This document shows, piece after piece, positions 1 to 7,022 of a stretch of DNA of 34,535 nt. The stretch spans positions 220,216 through 254,750 of the forward strand of contig CAKMZB010000003.1 of NCBI GenBank assembly GCA_929200315.1. Direction: 5' to 3'. Positions within the stretch are counted from its first letter, which is position 1; each line of letters starts with the position of its first letter. Source of the stretch: an uncultured Alphaproteobacteria bacterium. GTDB lineage: Bacteria; Pseudomonadota; Alphaproteobacteria; Rhizobiales; Rhizobiaceae. The position numbers and the translations under genes were made by a program. The notes under the pieces were generated by a model, which was not told where the DNA came from, searched no databases, and worked only from the letters and a program-made list of their open reading frames with translations.

Positions 1-1439
1 CGGAGAACGCGGCAGCACTTGAATCTGTGCTCGACGATTTCGGCGTCAAAGGATCCATCATCAAGGTGCGTCCCGGCCCGGTCGTGACGCTCTATGAGCT
101 GGAGCCCGCACCCGGCGTCAAATCCTCCCGCGTTATCGGTCTGGCCGAGGATATTGCCCGCTCCATGTCCGCTATCGCCGCCCGTGTGGCCGTGGTTCCC
201 GGCCGCAATGCCATTGGCATTGAATTGCCAAACCGCCGCCGCGAAACGGTGTTTCTGCGGGAGCAGCTCGCATCGAAAGAATTTCTGGAGAGCAAAGCCG
301 GCCTGCCCATGTGCCTGGGCAAGACGATCGGTGGCGAGCCTGTCATTGCCGACATGGCCAAGATGCCCCATCTCCTGGTCGCCGGCACAACCGGCTCGGG
401 CAAGTCGGTCGCCATCAACACGATGATCCTGTCGCTGCTCTACCGGCTCGGGCCGGACAAGTGCAAACTCATCATGATCGACCCAAAGATGCTGGAATTG
501 TCGATCTATGACGGCATTCCGCATCTGCTGACGCCCGTTGTGGTGGACCCGAAAAAGGCCGTCGTCGCGCTCAAATGGACTGTCCGCGAGATGGAAGAGC
601 GCTACCGCAAAATGTCGAAAGTCGGTGTGCGCAACATTGACGGTTTCAACGCCCGCGTGGCGGAAGCGACAGCCGCCGGTGAGACGATCTCGCGCACCGT
701 GCAAACCGGCTTCGATCGCGAATCGGGTGAAGCAATCTACGAGACCGAAGAGCTTGATCTGGAGCCAATGCCCTTCATCGTCGTGGTGATCGATGAGATG
801 GCCGACCTCATGATGGTCGCAGGCAAGGACATTGAAGGCACTGTCCAGCGCCTGGCGCAGATGGCTCGCGCCGCCGGAATCCACGTCATCATGGCGACCC
901 AGCGCCCATCGACTGACGTCATCACCGGCACGATCAAGGCGAACTTCCCGACCCGTATTTCCTTCCAGGTCACCTCCAAGATCGACAGCCGTGTCATGCT
1001 GGGTGAGAGCGGCGCAGAGCAGCTGCTCGGTATGGGCGACATGCTCTACATGGCCGGCGGCGGGCGCATTACCCGCGTCCACGGCCCGTTCGTGGACGAC
1101 GAAGAGGTTGCCGACATCGTCGCTCACCTGAAAACCCAGGGCGTGCCGCAATATCTTGAAGGCATCACCGACGAGGATGAAGAGGGCGAAGACGGTTTTG
1201 CCTTTGATGCCGAAAGCGGCGAAATTGGCTCCTCGGGCGATGAAATGTACGACCAGGCCGTCGCCATTGTTCTGCGCGACCGCAAGGCCTCCACATCCTA
1301 CATCCAGCGCCGCCTGTCAGTGGGCTACAACAAAGCCGCCTCGCTGATTGAACGGATGGAGCAGGAAGGACTTATCTCTCCAGCAAACCATGCCGGCAAG
1401 CGCGATATTCTTGTACCCGGCGAAGATGACACCATTTAG
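1..1439 (+). CDS. ftsK: DNA translocase FtsK, C-terminal part (start off the left edge)
   Basis: ATP-driven DNA pump that couples chromosome-dimer resolution at dif (with XerC/XerD) to septum closure at the inner membrane. The open frame runs to base 3 without a start codon, and residues coded before the first possible start (GTG at 27) continue the family sequence, so the N-terminal membrane domain and linker lie outside the window. Visible are the alpha domain, the Walker A motif GTTGSGKS at about 384-407, a Walker B strand ending in [10 protein letters not shown] near 780-810, the RecA-like beta domain with ATQRPS, and the C-terminal gamma winged helix (about 1240-1430) that reads KOPS sequences. 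The stop is TAG at 1437-1439. lolA follows 66 bases later on the same strand, an order common in alphaproteobacteria. A xerC homologue, the enzyme FtsK activates, lies at 19719-20657. Confidence 0.97.
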   Translation, partial: ENAAALESVLDDFGVKGSIIKVRPGPVVTLYELEPAPGVKSSRVIGLAEDIARSMSAIAARVAVVPGRNAIGIELPNRRRETVFLREQLASKEFLESKAGLPMCLGKTIGGEPVIADMAKMPHLLVAGTTGSGKSVAINTMILSLLYRLGPDKCKLIMIDPKMLELSIYDGIPHLLTPVVVDPKKAVVALKWTVREMEERYRKMSKVGVRNIDGFNARVAEATAAGETISRTVQTGFDRESGEAIYETEELDLEPMPFIVVVIDEMADLMMVAGKDIEGTVQRLAQMARAAGIHVIMATQRPSTDVITGTIKANFPTRISFQVTSKIDSRVMLGESGAEQLLGMGDMLYMAGGGRITRVHGPFVDDEEVADIVAHLKTQGVPQYLEGITDEDEEGEDGFAFDAESGEIGSSGDEMYDQAVAIVLRDRKASTSYIQRRLSVGYNKAASLIERMEQEGLISPANHAGKRDILVPGEDDTI

Positions 1440-1505
1440 GGCCCGTCACATCCGCGCCCAGAATGCGCGGCATGGGCTAGGGACACGAGACATAAAGAGC
1501 AGATC

Positions 1506-2156
1506 ATGATCCGCACCATCCTCTCCCATCTTGCAAAGGCAGCATTGCCTTTTGCAATTGCTGCCTCCCTCCTCGCCACCTCCGCCATGGCGCGTGTGAC
1601 CGGTGAAGATGCGCAGGCCGTCGCCAAAATTTCCCAGCACTTCACCTCCGTACCCACCATGCTGGGTGAGTTTGTGCAATTTGGCCCCAATGGCGACCAG
1701 ACGGGCGGCAAGTTCTATCTCTCCCGCCCAGGCAAAATCCGCTTTGACTATTCTGGTGACGCGGCGCTGACCGTACAATCCGACGGACGGCATGTCGGGA
1801 TCAACAACCGCAAGCTGAAGACGTGGGATTTTTACCGCCTCTCTGCGACGCCGCTGAAAATGCTGCTCGCTGACAGCATTGATGTGACGGATGATTCCAT
1901 CCAATCCGTCAAACGCGAGGACGATCTGACAACGGTGGTGCTGAAGGACAATTCGATCTTCGGCGATTCCAAAATCACGCTGATGTTCGACCCCAGCAAC
2001 AACGATCTGAAACAGTGGACGATCACTGACGAGCAAGGAAAAGACACCTCCGTCATGATTTTCAACGTGCAACAGAATGTGGCGCTTCCGAACCGGCTTT
2101 TCTTCATGGATAAGAGCCGCAGCCGCAATCCGCAGTTCGATAATCAGGGACGATAG
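1506..2156 (+). CDS. lolA: Outer-membrane lipoprotein carrier protein LolA
   Basis: Periplasmic chaperone that takes lipoproteins from the LolCDE exporter and carries them across the periplasm to the outer membrane. The 216-residue product starts with a signal peptide (basic start, hydrophobic stretch, likely cleavage after ATSAMA near residue 29). The mature part shows the LolA half-barrel pattern, including GEFVQFGPNG, the RPGKIRFDY segment and DGRHVGINNRK, followed by alternating beta strands with a lysine-rich C-terminal half. Length and order match the family. It lies between ftsK and xthA, all on the plus strand, and is probably co-transcribed with ftsK. The ATG at 1506 is the only start that keeps a normal signal peptide; the ribosome-binding site is weak. 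LolB was not seen nearby. Confidence 0.93.
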   Translation: MIRTILSHLAKAALPFAIAASLLATSAMARVTGEDAQAVAKISQHFTSVPTMLGEFVQFGPNGDQTGGKFYLSRPGKIRFDYSGDAALTVQSDGRHVGINNRKLKTWDFYRLSATPLKMLLADSIDVTDDSIQSVKREDDLTTVVLKDNSIFGDSKITLMFDPSNNDLKQWTITDEQGKDTSVMIFNVQQNVALPNRLFFMDKSRSRNPQFDNQGR

Positions 2157-2229
2157 TCTCCACCGGATTGAATCGTTGGCCGCGCTCGGTCAGACAGGGT
2201 GTCCCGAAGCCTGACCTGGCGCTACGCCC

Positions 2230-3030
2230 ATGACCTTCAAACTCGCCACCTGGAACATCAATTCCGTCCGCTTGCGGCTGCCGATCGTGGAGCAATTTCT
2301 CGCCGACCACGCGCCGGACGTTCTGTGTTTGCAGGAAATCAAATGCATCAATGATGCGTTTCCCGGTAAAGCGCTGAAAAAGGCTGGCTACGAGCACCAC
2401 GCGGTCCACGGCCAGAAGGGCTATCACGGGGTCGCCATCATCTCCCGGCTGCCGCTGCGCGACATTGCGTCCACCGATTATTGCAAGATGGGCGACACCC
2501 GTCATGTCGAGGCGATTGTGGAAACAGGCACGGGTCCGGTGCGGATGCACAATTTCTACGTTCCCGCCGGTGGCGATGTGCCAGACCGGGAAAAGAACCC
2601 GAAATTCGACCACAAACTGCGCTTTCTCGACGAGATGCGCCAGCTGGACGCCGAAGCCGGTGCGGTGCCTTCCATTCTTGTCGGCGATCTCAACATCGCG
2701 CCGCTTGAGACCGATGTGTGGTCTCACAAGCAACTCCTGAAAGTCGTCTCCCACACACCGGTGGAGACCGAGACGCTGAACGACGTACAGGCCGCCGGTG
2801 GCTGGGAAGACGTGATGCGCCGCCATATCGACCCGGCTGAAACGCTCTTCACCTGGTGGTCTTACCGCTCCCCCAACTGGAGCGAAAGCAACAAGGGCCG
2901 CCGCCTCGACCATGTCTGGGCTGCGCCGCGCTTGGCGGAGCGCTCAACAGGTATTGAGGTGCTGCGCGACGCGCGCGGCTGGGAAAAGCCCTCCGACCAC
3001 GTGCCGGTCATCGCGACTTTTGATCTGTAA
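2230..3030 (+). CDS. xthA: Exodeoxyribonuclease III (AP endonuclease family)
   Basis: Base-excision-repair nuclease of the ExoIII/APE1 family. It cuts DNA 5' to abasic sites and removes blocked 3' ends in the cytoplasm. The 266-residue protein has the complete metal and catalytic set: TWNINSVR at residues 7-14 (Asn9), LQEIKC with Glu36, the GDLNIAP motif in the second half, RRLDHVW, and the terminal SDHVPV with Asp256 and His257. Length is typical (about 260-270). It starts 73 bases after lolA and its stop lies only 12 bases from the stop of the convergent cNMP-fold gene. ExoIII-type enzymes vary in their balance of AP-endonuclease and 3' exonuclease activity, which the sequence alone does not settle. 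Confidence 0.95.
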   Translation: MTFKLATWNINSVRLRLPIVEQFLADHAPDVLCLQEIKCINDAFPGKALKKAGYEHHAVHGQKGYHGVAIISRLPLRDIASTDYCKMGDTRHVEAIVETGTGPVRMHNFYVPAGGDVPDREKNPKFDHKLRFLDEMRQLDAEAGAVPSILVGDLNIAPLETDVWSHKQLLKVVSHTPVETETLNDVQAAGGWEDVMRRHIDPAETLFTWWSYRSPNWSESNKGRRLDHVWAAPRLAERSTGIEVLRDARGWEKPSDHVPVIATFDL

Positions 3031-3042
3031 GGGCGGTGATCT

Positions 3043-3492
3043 CTAGCTGTTGCGGTCCAGCCGCTTGCTGATCGCGTCAAGCTGCTGAATGAAGCTGCCC
3101 ATCTTGCGCGAAATCACCGCGCTCAGCGTCCCCGCCAATGCGGGATATTCTTCCAGCATCCGCCGGAAGAGCGGGCGGGGGATTTTCAGCACCATGCCGC
3201 CATCGGGAAAAACCGCGCTGGTGGAATGGTCCGTCGCCGTAATCAGCGCCAACTCCCCAAGCAACGTGCCGGTACCGTAGGTGCCGATGACCTTTTCACC
3301 ATCCACAAGCTGCGCACGGCCCTCAGCAATGACATAGCCGCCATCGCTGTAGCCGCCCTGCTTGTAAAGCTCAGCACCCGCGGCCAGCCGCCGTTGCTCA
3401 GCGCCGAAGGCGAGCAGGCGCAATTGCCCATCGTCGAGAGTTGCAAAAAGCGGCACCTTGGCGAGAAGGCGCATATCGGCTTCCAGGCTCAT
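3043..3492 (-). CDS. Stand-alone cyclic-nucleotide-binding-fold protein (CdR-like), no DNA-binding domain
   Basis: A 149-residue protein made of a single Crp-type beta-roll (residues about 8-115) followed by a C-terminal helix. There is no winged helix, so it is unlikely to bind DNA itself. The fold is supported by LLAKVPLFATLDDGQLRLLA at the start, the LYKQGG turn and LLGELALI of the phosphate-binding cassette. The arginine that normally contacts the cyclic phosphate is not present after that glycine-glutamate pair (the segment reads TATDHSTSAV), so ligand binding is doubtful. It sits 44 bases downstream of the CenR-like regulator on the same strand. As I recall, the OtpR regulator of Brucella has the same kind of partner (CdR), so an operon is likely. 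The start region carries an 11-base tandem duplication that repeats the ATG. The role is probably regulatory but is not shown. Confidence 0.85.
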   Translation of the reverse strand: MSLEADMRLLAKVPLFATLDDGQLRLLAFGAEQRRLAAGAELYKQGGYSDGGYVIAEGRAQLVDGEKVIGTYGTGTLLGELALITATDHSTSAVFPDGGMVLKIPRPLFRRMLEEYPALAGTLSAVISRKMGSFIQQLDAISKRLDRNS

Positions 3493-3536
3493 AGCTGGCT
3501 CATAGCTGGTTCACGGCAAAGGTGCCGGGTGAACGG

Positions 3537-4220
3537 TCAGGGTAGCAGCTTGTAGCCGCCAGCATCCGTCACGAGCAAGCGGGCGTTGGAAGGGTCGGCC
3601 TCAATTTTTTGCCGCAGGCGGTAGATGTGGGTTTCCAGCGTGTGGGTGGTGACGCCGGAATTGTAGCCCCAAACCTCCTCAAGCAGCACCGCACGGGTGA
3701 CGACCTTTTCTTCCGCCCGGTAGAGATATTTCAGGATCGCCGTTTCCTTTTCCGTCAACCGCACCTTCTTCTCATCCTCCGTTATGAGAATTTTTTGCGC
3801 CGGGTGGAAAGAATAAGGGCCGATGGTGAAGACGGCATCTTCGCTCTGCTCGTGTTGCCTTAGCTGAGCGCGGATGCGGGCAAGAAGCACAGCAATCTTG
3901 AACGGCTTGGTGACATAGTCATTCGCCCCGGCCTCCAGACCAAGGATTGTGTCAGAATCGGTATCATGCCCCGTCAGCATGATGATCGGGCTTTTAAAGC
4001 CGCCTTTGCGCAGCAGCTTCACCGCCTCGCGCCCGTCCATGTCCGGCAGGCCGACATCCACAATGAGCAAATCTGTATGTTCATCCCGCGCCATAGCAAT
4101 ACCGTCGGCGGCCGTGGTGGCCTGGCGGATGCGGAATTCCTCATAGAGCGATAGTTGCTCCATGAGAGCCTCACGCAGATCATCATCATCATCCACAAGC
4201 AGTAGGGCGCGTTCGGTCAT
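3537..4220 (-). CDS. cenR: OmpR-family response regulator, CenR/OtpR type
   Basis: Two-component response regulator of 227 residues. The receiver domain (1-120) has the acidic pocket Asp10/Asp11, phospho-acceptor Asp55 in LLIVDVGLPDMDG, Thr83 in MLTGHD and Lys105 in DYVTKPFK. The C-terminal winged helix (about 130-227) is OmpR/PhoB-like, with TLETHIYRLRQKIE as the recognition region. The wording LPDMDGREAVKLLRKGGF with LLARIRAQLRQHEQSEDAVF is what I recognise from the CenR/OtpR group of alphaproteobacteria, which controls envelope growth and beta-lactam tolerance. That identity is from memory, not a search. No histidine kinase is adjacent, which is usual for this orphan group. The ATG at 4220 has an AAAGG upstream. 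It is divergent from the L,D-transpeptidase gene and probably co-transcribed with the downstream cNMP-fold gene. Confidence 0.88.
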   Translation of the reverse strand: MTERALLLVDDDDDLREALMEQLSLYEEFRIRQATTAADGIAMARDEHTDLLIVDVGLPDMDGREAVKLLRKGGFKSPIIMLTGHDTDSDTILGLEAGANDYVTKPFKIAVLLARIRAQLRQHEQSEDAVFTIGPYSFHPAQKILITEDEKKVRLTEKETAILKYLYRAEEKVVTRAVLLEEVWGYNSGVTTHTLETHIYRLRQKIEADPSNARLLVTDAGGYKLLP

Positions 4221-4231
4221 GCGGGATTGCC

Positions 4232-4272
4232 TTTGATCATTGGGTCAAGTGGTCTTCTATTGCTCTATATAG
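4232..4272 (+). promoter_or_regulatory. Possible promoter of the L,D-transpeptidase gene
   Basis: The 96-base gap between the divergent starts at 4220 and 4317 holds TTGATC at 4233-4238 and an AT-rich CTATATAG near 4265-4272, in front of the chosen start at 4317. The spacing to a good -35 is not ideal (TTGGGT at 4240 gives about 19 bases to CTATAT). Any regulator made by the cenR gene could act here, but I found no clear operator repeat. Confidence 0.25.
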
Positions 4273-4316
4273 GTGGCCCAAACGGGGCGGAATGTCGAAC
4301 GCAGAAAGTTGAGAAC

Positions 4317-4835
4317 ATGTTGAAGACTCTGCGCGTGCGCCGCCGCCCGGGCCATCGGACCCAGGGTATCCTGCAAGCCGGGGGGCGCACCATGTTCTGC
4401 GCACTCGGCAAAGGCGGCATGGTTGCAGTGAAGCGTGAGGGTGATGGCGGGACACCGATCGGGGCGATGCGCTGTATCTCGGCATGGCTGCGCACCGACC
4501 GGGTGAAGGTCCGGGCGATGGCGCTGCCTGTCCGGACGATCACCACGGAAGATGGCTGGTGCGATGCCGTTGGGGACCGCAACTACAACCGCCCGGTTCG
4601 TCGCCCGTACCCGGCATCCCACGAAGAGATGAAGCGCGATGACCGCCTCTACGACACGGTGGTGGTCCTGGACCACAACATCACCCGGCGGATGGGCCGT
4701 GGCGGCAGCGCGATCTTTTTCCACATTGCGCGCGAAGGGTTTGAGCCGACGGAAGGGTGCGTGGCCTTGATGCCAAAAGATATGGCATGGCTGCGCCCGC
4801 AGATAGGACCGCAGACGGTAATGGTTGTGGGGTAG
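4317..4835 (+). CDS. L,D-transpeptidase (YkuD-fold) family protein, COG3786 type
   Basis: YkuD-fold enzymes either join meso-diaminopimelate residues in peptidoglycan or attach proteins to it; some relatives act as amidases. The 172-residue product has the catalytic layout: His136 in AIFFHIAR and Cys148 in PTEGCVAL. The usual SHGC is replaced by TEGC, which is typical of the COG3786 branch. I chose the ATG at 4317 because the family usually begins just before the VRRRPGH..G.L..GG segment. The TTG at 4227 would add 30 residues that overlap the promoter-like region. With this start there is no signal peptide, so how it reaches peptidoglycan is unclear. It is divergent from the CenR-like regulator and convergent with typA. 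Substrate is not predictable. Confidence 0.85.
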   Translation: MLKTLRVRRRPGHRTQGILQAGGRTMFCALGKGGMVAVKREGDGGTPIGAMRCISAWLRTDRVKVRAMALPVRTITTEDGWCDAVGDRNYNRPVRRPYPASHEEMKRDDRLYDTVVVLDHNITRRMGRGGSAIFFHIAREGFEPTEGCVALMPKDMAWLRPQIGPQTVMVVG

Positions 4836-4864
4836 CCCTCACGACCTCCTCGTGCCTTCCGCGT

Positions 4865-4892
4865 TATCATTCCCGCGCAGGCGGGAATGATA
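4865..4892. repeat. Perfect 12-bp palindrome (REP-like), between convergent genes
   Basis: Arms TATCATTCCCGC (4865-4876) and GCGGGAATGATA (4881-4892) are exact reverse complements around a GCAG loop. It lies between the 3' ends of the L,D-transpeptidase gene (4835) and typA (4908). There is no T-run on either side, so it is not a classical intrinsic terminator, although it could protect 3' ends. The core ATTCCCGC...GCGGGAAT resembles dispersed palindromes seen in many proteobacterial genomes. No second copy is visible in this window. Confidence 0.7.
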
Positions 4893-4907
4893 GTCTATAT
4901 AAGGGGC

Positions 4908-6725
4908 CTAAGCCGTTTGAGCAGCGCGCATCTGGCGTTTGCGCTCGATCGGGTCGAGTTCGCGTTTGCGCAGACGGATGTTCTCCGGCGTCACTTCCAC
5001 CAGCTCTTCATCGGTAATGTAAGCGAGTGCTTTCTCCAGGGTCATTTTCAGAGGTGTGGTCAGTTTCACCGCGTCATCTTTGCCCGACGAGCGCATGTTG
5101 GTGAGCTGCTTGCCCTTCAGGACGTTCACTTCCAGATCATTGCCGCGTGTGTGTTCGCCAACGATCATGCCCTGATAAACTTTCTGCCCTGGCTGGATCA
5201 TCATCGGGCCACGGTCTTCCAGGTTGAACATGGCAAAGGCCACAGCCTCACCATCGGCATTGGAGATGAGCGTACCAGTGTGGCGCTGGGCGATATCTCC
5301 CTTGAAGGGTTGATAATCCAGGAACTGGCGGTTGAAGATCGCGGTGCCTCGGGTGTCCGACATGAGTTCGGAAAGATAGCCGATGAGCCCGCGCGTCGGG
5401 GCATGGAAGACGAGCCGCGTACGGCCGGTGCCCGACGGTTTCATCTCGATGAGATCGGCACGGCGCTGGGAAAGTTTCTCCACCACGGCGCCTGAAAATT
5501 CCTCGTCCACATCAACGATGGCTTCTTCCACCGGCTCAAGCTTCTGCCCGTTCTCATCCTCATGCATCACCACGCGGGGGCGGCCAACCGTGAGCTCAAA
5601 GCCCTCGCGACGCATGGTTTCGATCACAATGGCGAGTTGCAATTCGCCACGGCCAGCCACCTCGTAGGCATCGGTGCCCTCAACCTGCGAGACTTTAAGC
5701 GCAACATTGCCTTCTGCCTCCTTCATCAAACGGTCGCGGATGACACGGCTCTGCACCTTGGAACCTTCACGACCGGCAAGGGGGCCATCGTTGACGCGGA
5801 ACGTCATGGAAAGCGTCGGTGGATCGATGGGCTGTGCCTCAATTGGCTGTTTCACACCCGGCGCTACGAGAGTGTCGGCAACCGTTGCCTTGGTGAGGCC
5901 AGCAATGGAGACAATGTCACCAGCCTTGGCCTCTGCCACGGGCTTGCGCTCAAGACCCTCAAACGAGAGTACCTGAGTGATCCGGCCCTGCTCAACGATG
6001 GAACCATCCTGTGCCAGGGCATGGACGGACATATTGGTCGCTGCTTTGCCGGAGGTAATTTTGCCGGTGAGGATGCGGCCCAGATAGGGGTTCGCCTCAA
6101 TGGTGGTGGCGAGCATACGGAACTCACCCTCTTCTACGGCAGGCTCCGGCACATGATCCATGACAAGGTCGAGCAGCGGAGCCATATCGTCCTTGGGGCC
6201 TTCCGCGTCGGTCGCCATCCAGCCTTCCTTGGCTGAGCCGTAAAGCGTGTGGAAATCGAGCTGCTCCTCGTCGGCATCCAGATTGCCAAAGAGATCAAAC
6301 ACCTCGTCCAGCACCCAATCGGGGCGACCGTCCGGCTTGTCGATTTTGTTGATGGCAACAATCGGCTTCAGCCCAAGCTTGAGCGCCTTGGCGAGAACAA
6401 ACTTCGTTTGCGGCATCGGGCCCTCGGCGGCGTCCACCAGAATGATGACGCCGTCGACCATGTTGAGAATACGCTCCACCTCACCGCCGAAATCGGCGTG
6501 GCCGGGCGTGTCAACAATGTTGATGCGATTGCCCTTCCACTGGATCGAGGTGACCTTGGCAAGGATCGTGATGCCACGTTCCTTCTCCAGGTCGTTTGAG
6601 TCCATTGCCCGCTCGTCAACCTGCTGGTTGTCGCGGAAGGTGCCGGATTGTTTCAACAGCACGTCGATGAGGGTCGTTTTGCCGTGGTCGACGTGCGCGA
6701 TGATCGCGATGTTGCGAAGAGACAT
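4908..6725 (-). CDS. typA: Ribosome-associated GTPase TypA/BipA
   Basis: Translational GTPase of the EF-G superfamily. It binds 70S ribosomes and assists ribosome assembly and stress adaptation. The 605-residue protein has all G motifs: AHVDHGKTTLID (P-loop, residues 10-20), the EKERGITI switch I, DTPGHADFGGEVER, NKIDKPDGRPDWV, then EF-Tu domain II and EF-G-like domains III and V. The BipA-specific C-terminal segment contains MSDTRGTAIFNR and VYQGMIVGEH and ends in VTPENIRLRKR. Length matches the family. The start at 6725 (ATG) is fixed by the P-loop distance. It is divergent from the BCCT carrier across a 297-base gap. Confidence 0.97.
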   Translation of the reverse strand: MSLRNIAIIAHVDHGKTTLIDVLLKQSGTFRDNQQVDERAMDSNDLEKERGITILAKVTSIQWKGNRINIVDTPGHADFGGEVERILNMVDGVIILVDAAEGPMPQTKFVLAKALKLGLKPIVAINKIDKPDGRPDWVLDEVFDLFGNLDADEEQLDFHTLYGSAKEGWMATDAEGPKDDMAPLLDLVMDHVPEPAVEEGEFRMLATTIEANPYLGRILTGKITSGKAATNMSVHALAQDGSIVEQGRITQVLSFEGLERKPVAEAKAGDIVSIAGLTKATVADTLVAPGVKQPIEAQPIDPPTLSMTFRVNDGPLAGREGSKVQSRVIRDRLMKEAEGNVALKVSQVEGTDAYEVAGRGELQLAIVIETMRREGFELTVGRPRVVMHEDENGQKLEPVEEAIVDVDEEFSGAVVEKLSQRRADLIEMKPSGTGRTRLVFHAPTRGLIGYLSELMSDTRGTAIFNRQFLDYQPFKGDIAQRHTGTLISNADGEAVAFAMFNLEDRGPMMIQPGQKVYQGMIVGEHTRGNDLEVNVLKGKQLTNMRSSGKDDAVKLTTPLKMTLEKALAYITDEELVEVTPENIRLRKRELDPIERKRQMRAAQTA

Positions 6726-7022
6726 TGGGTCAGCCGTAAATATGGGGAGCGGCGGGAGGAGCCGCGCATGGCGCGACCCCTATTCCGTTGTGGAGCGGAA
6801 AGAAAGGGTGCGCCTCGATATTCACGCCTGTCCCCGCCTGATCTGGCAAAATCTGGCATTTATCGTCGTCGATTACCCGAAATTGGCAATTTTCACTGAT
6901 TTTGGACAAAATAGTCGTGGGTAAGGCCTCAATTGGTCGCGTTCAGAGCTATCGGGCCGTTCTTGTAAGCTGCGACATTGTGCCCGGGAGGCGGCCCCAT
7001 GCCGTCTGGAGGAGGACTATTC
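6726..7022. other. Divergent intergenic region typA / BCCT carrier
   Basis: The longest gene-free stretch in the window. It must hold promoters for both flanking genes. It is AT-richer around 6840-6930, including TTGGACAAAATAG near 6902. A small inverted repeat GCGGC/GCCGC lies near typA. A strong ribosome-binding site GGAGGAGGA (7008-7016) precedes the carrier start by six bases. I found no convincing operator, riboswitch or small-RNA structure. Confidence 0.5.
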
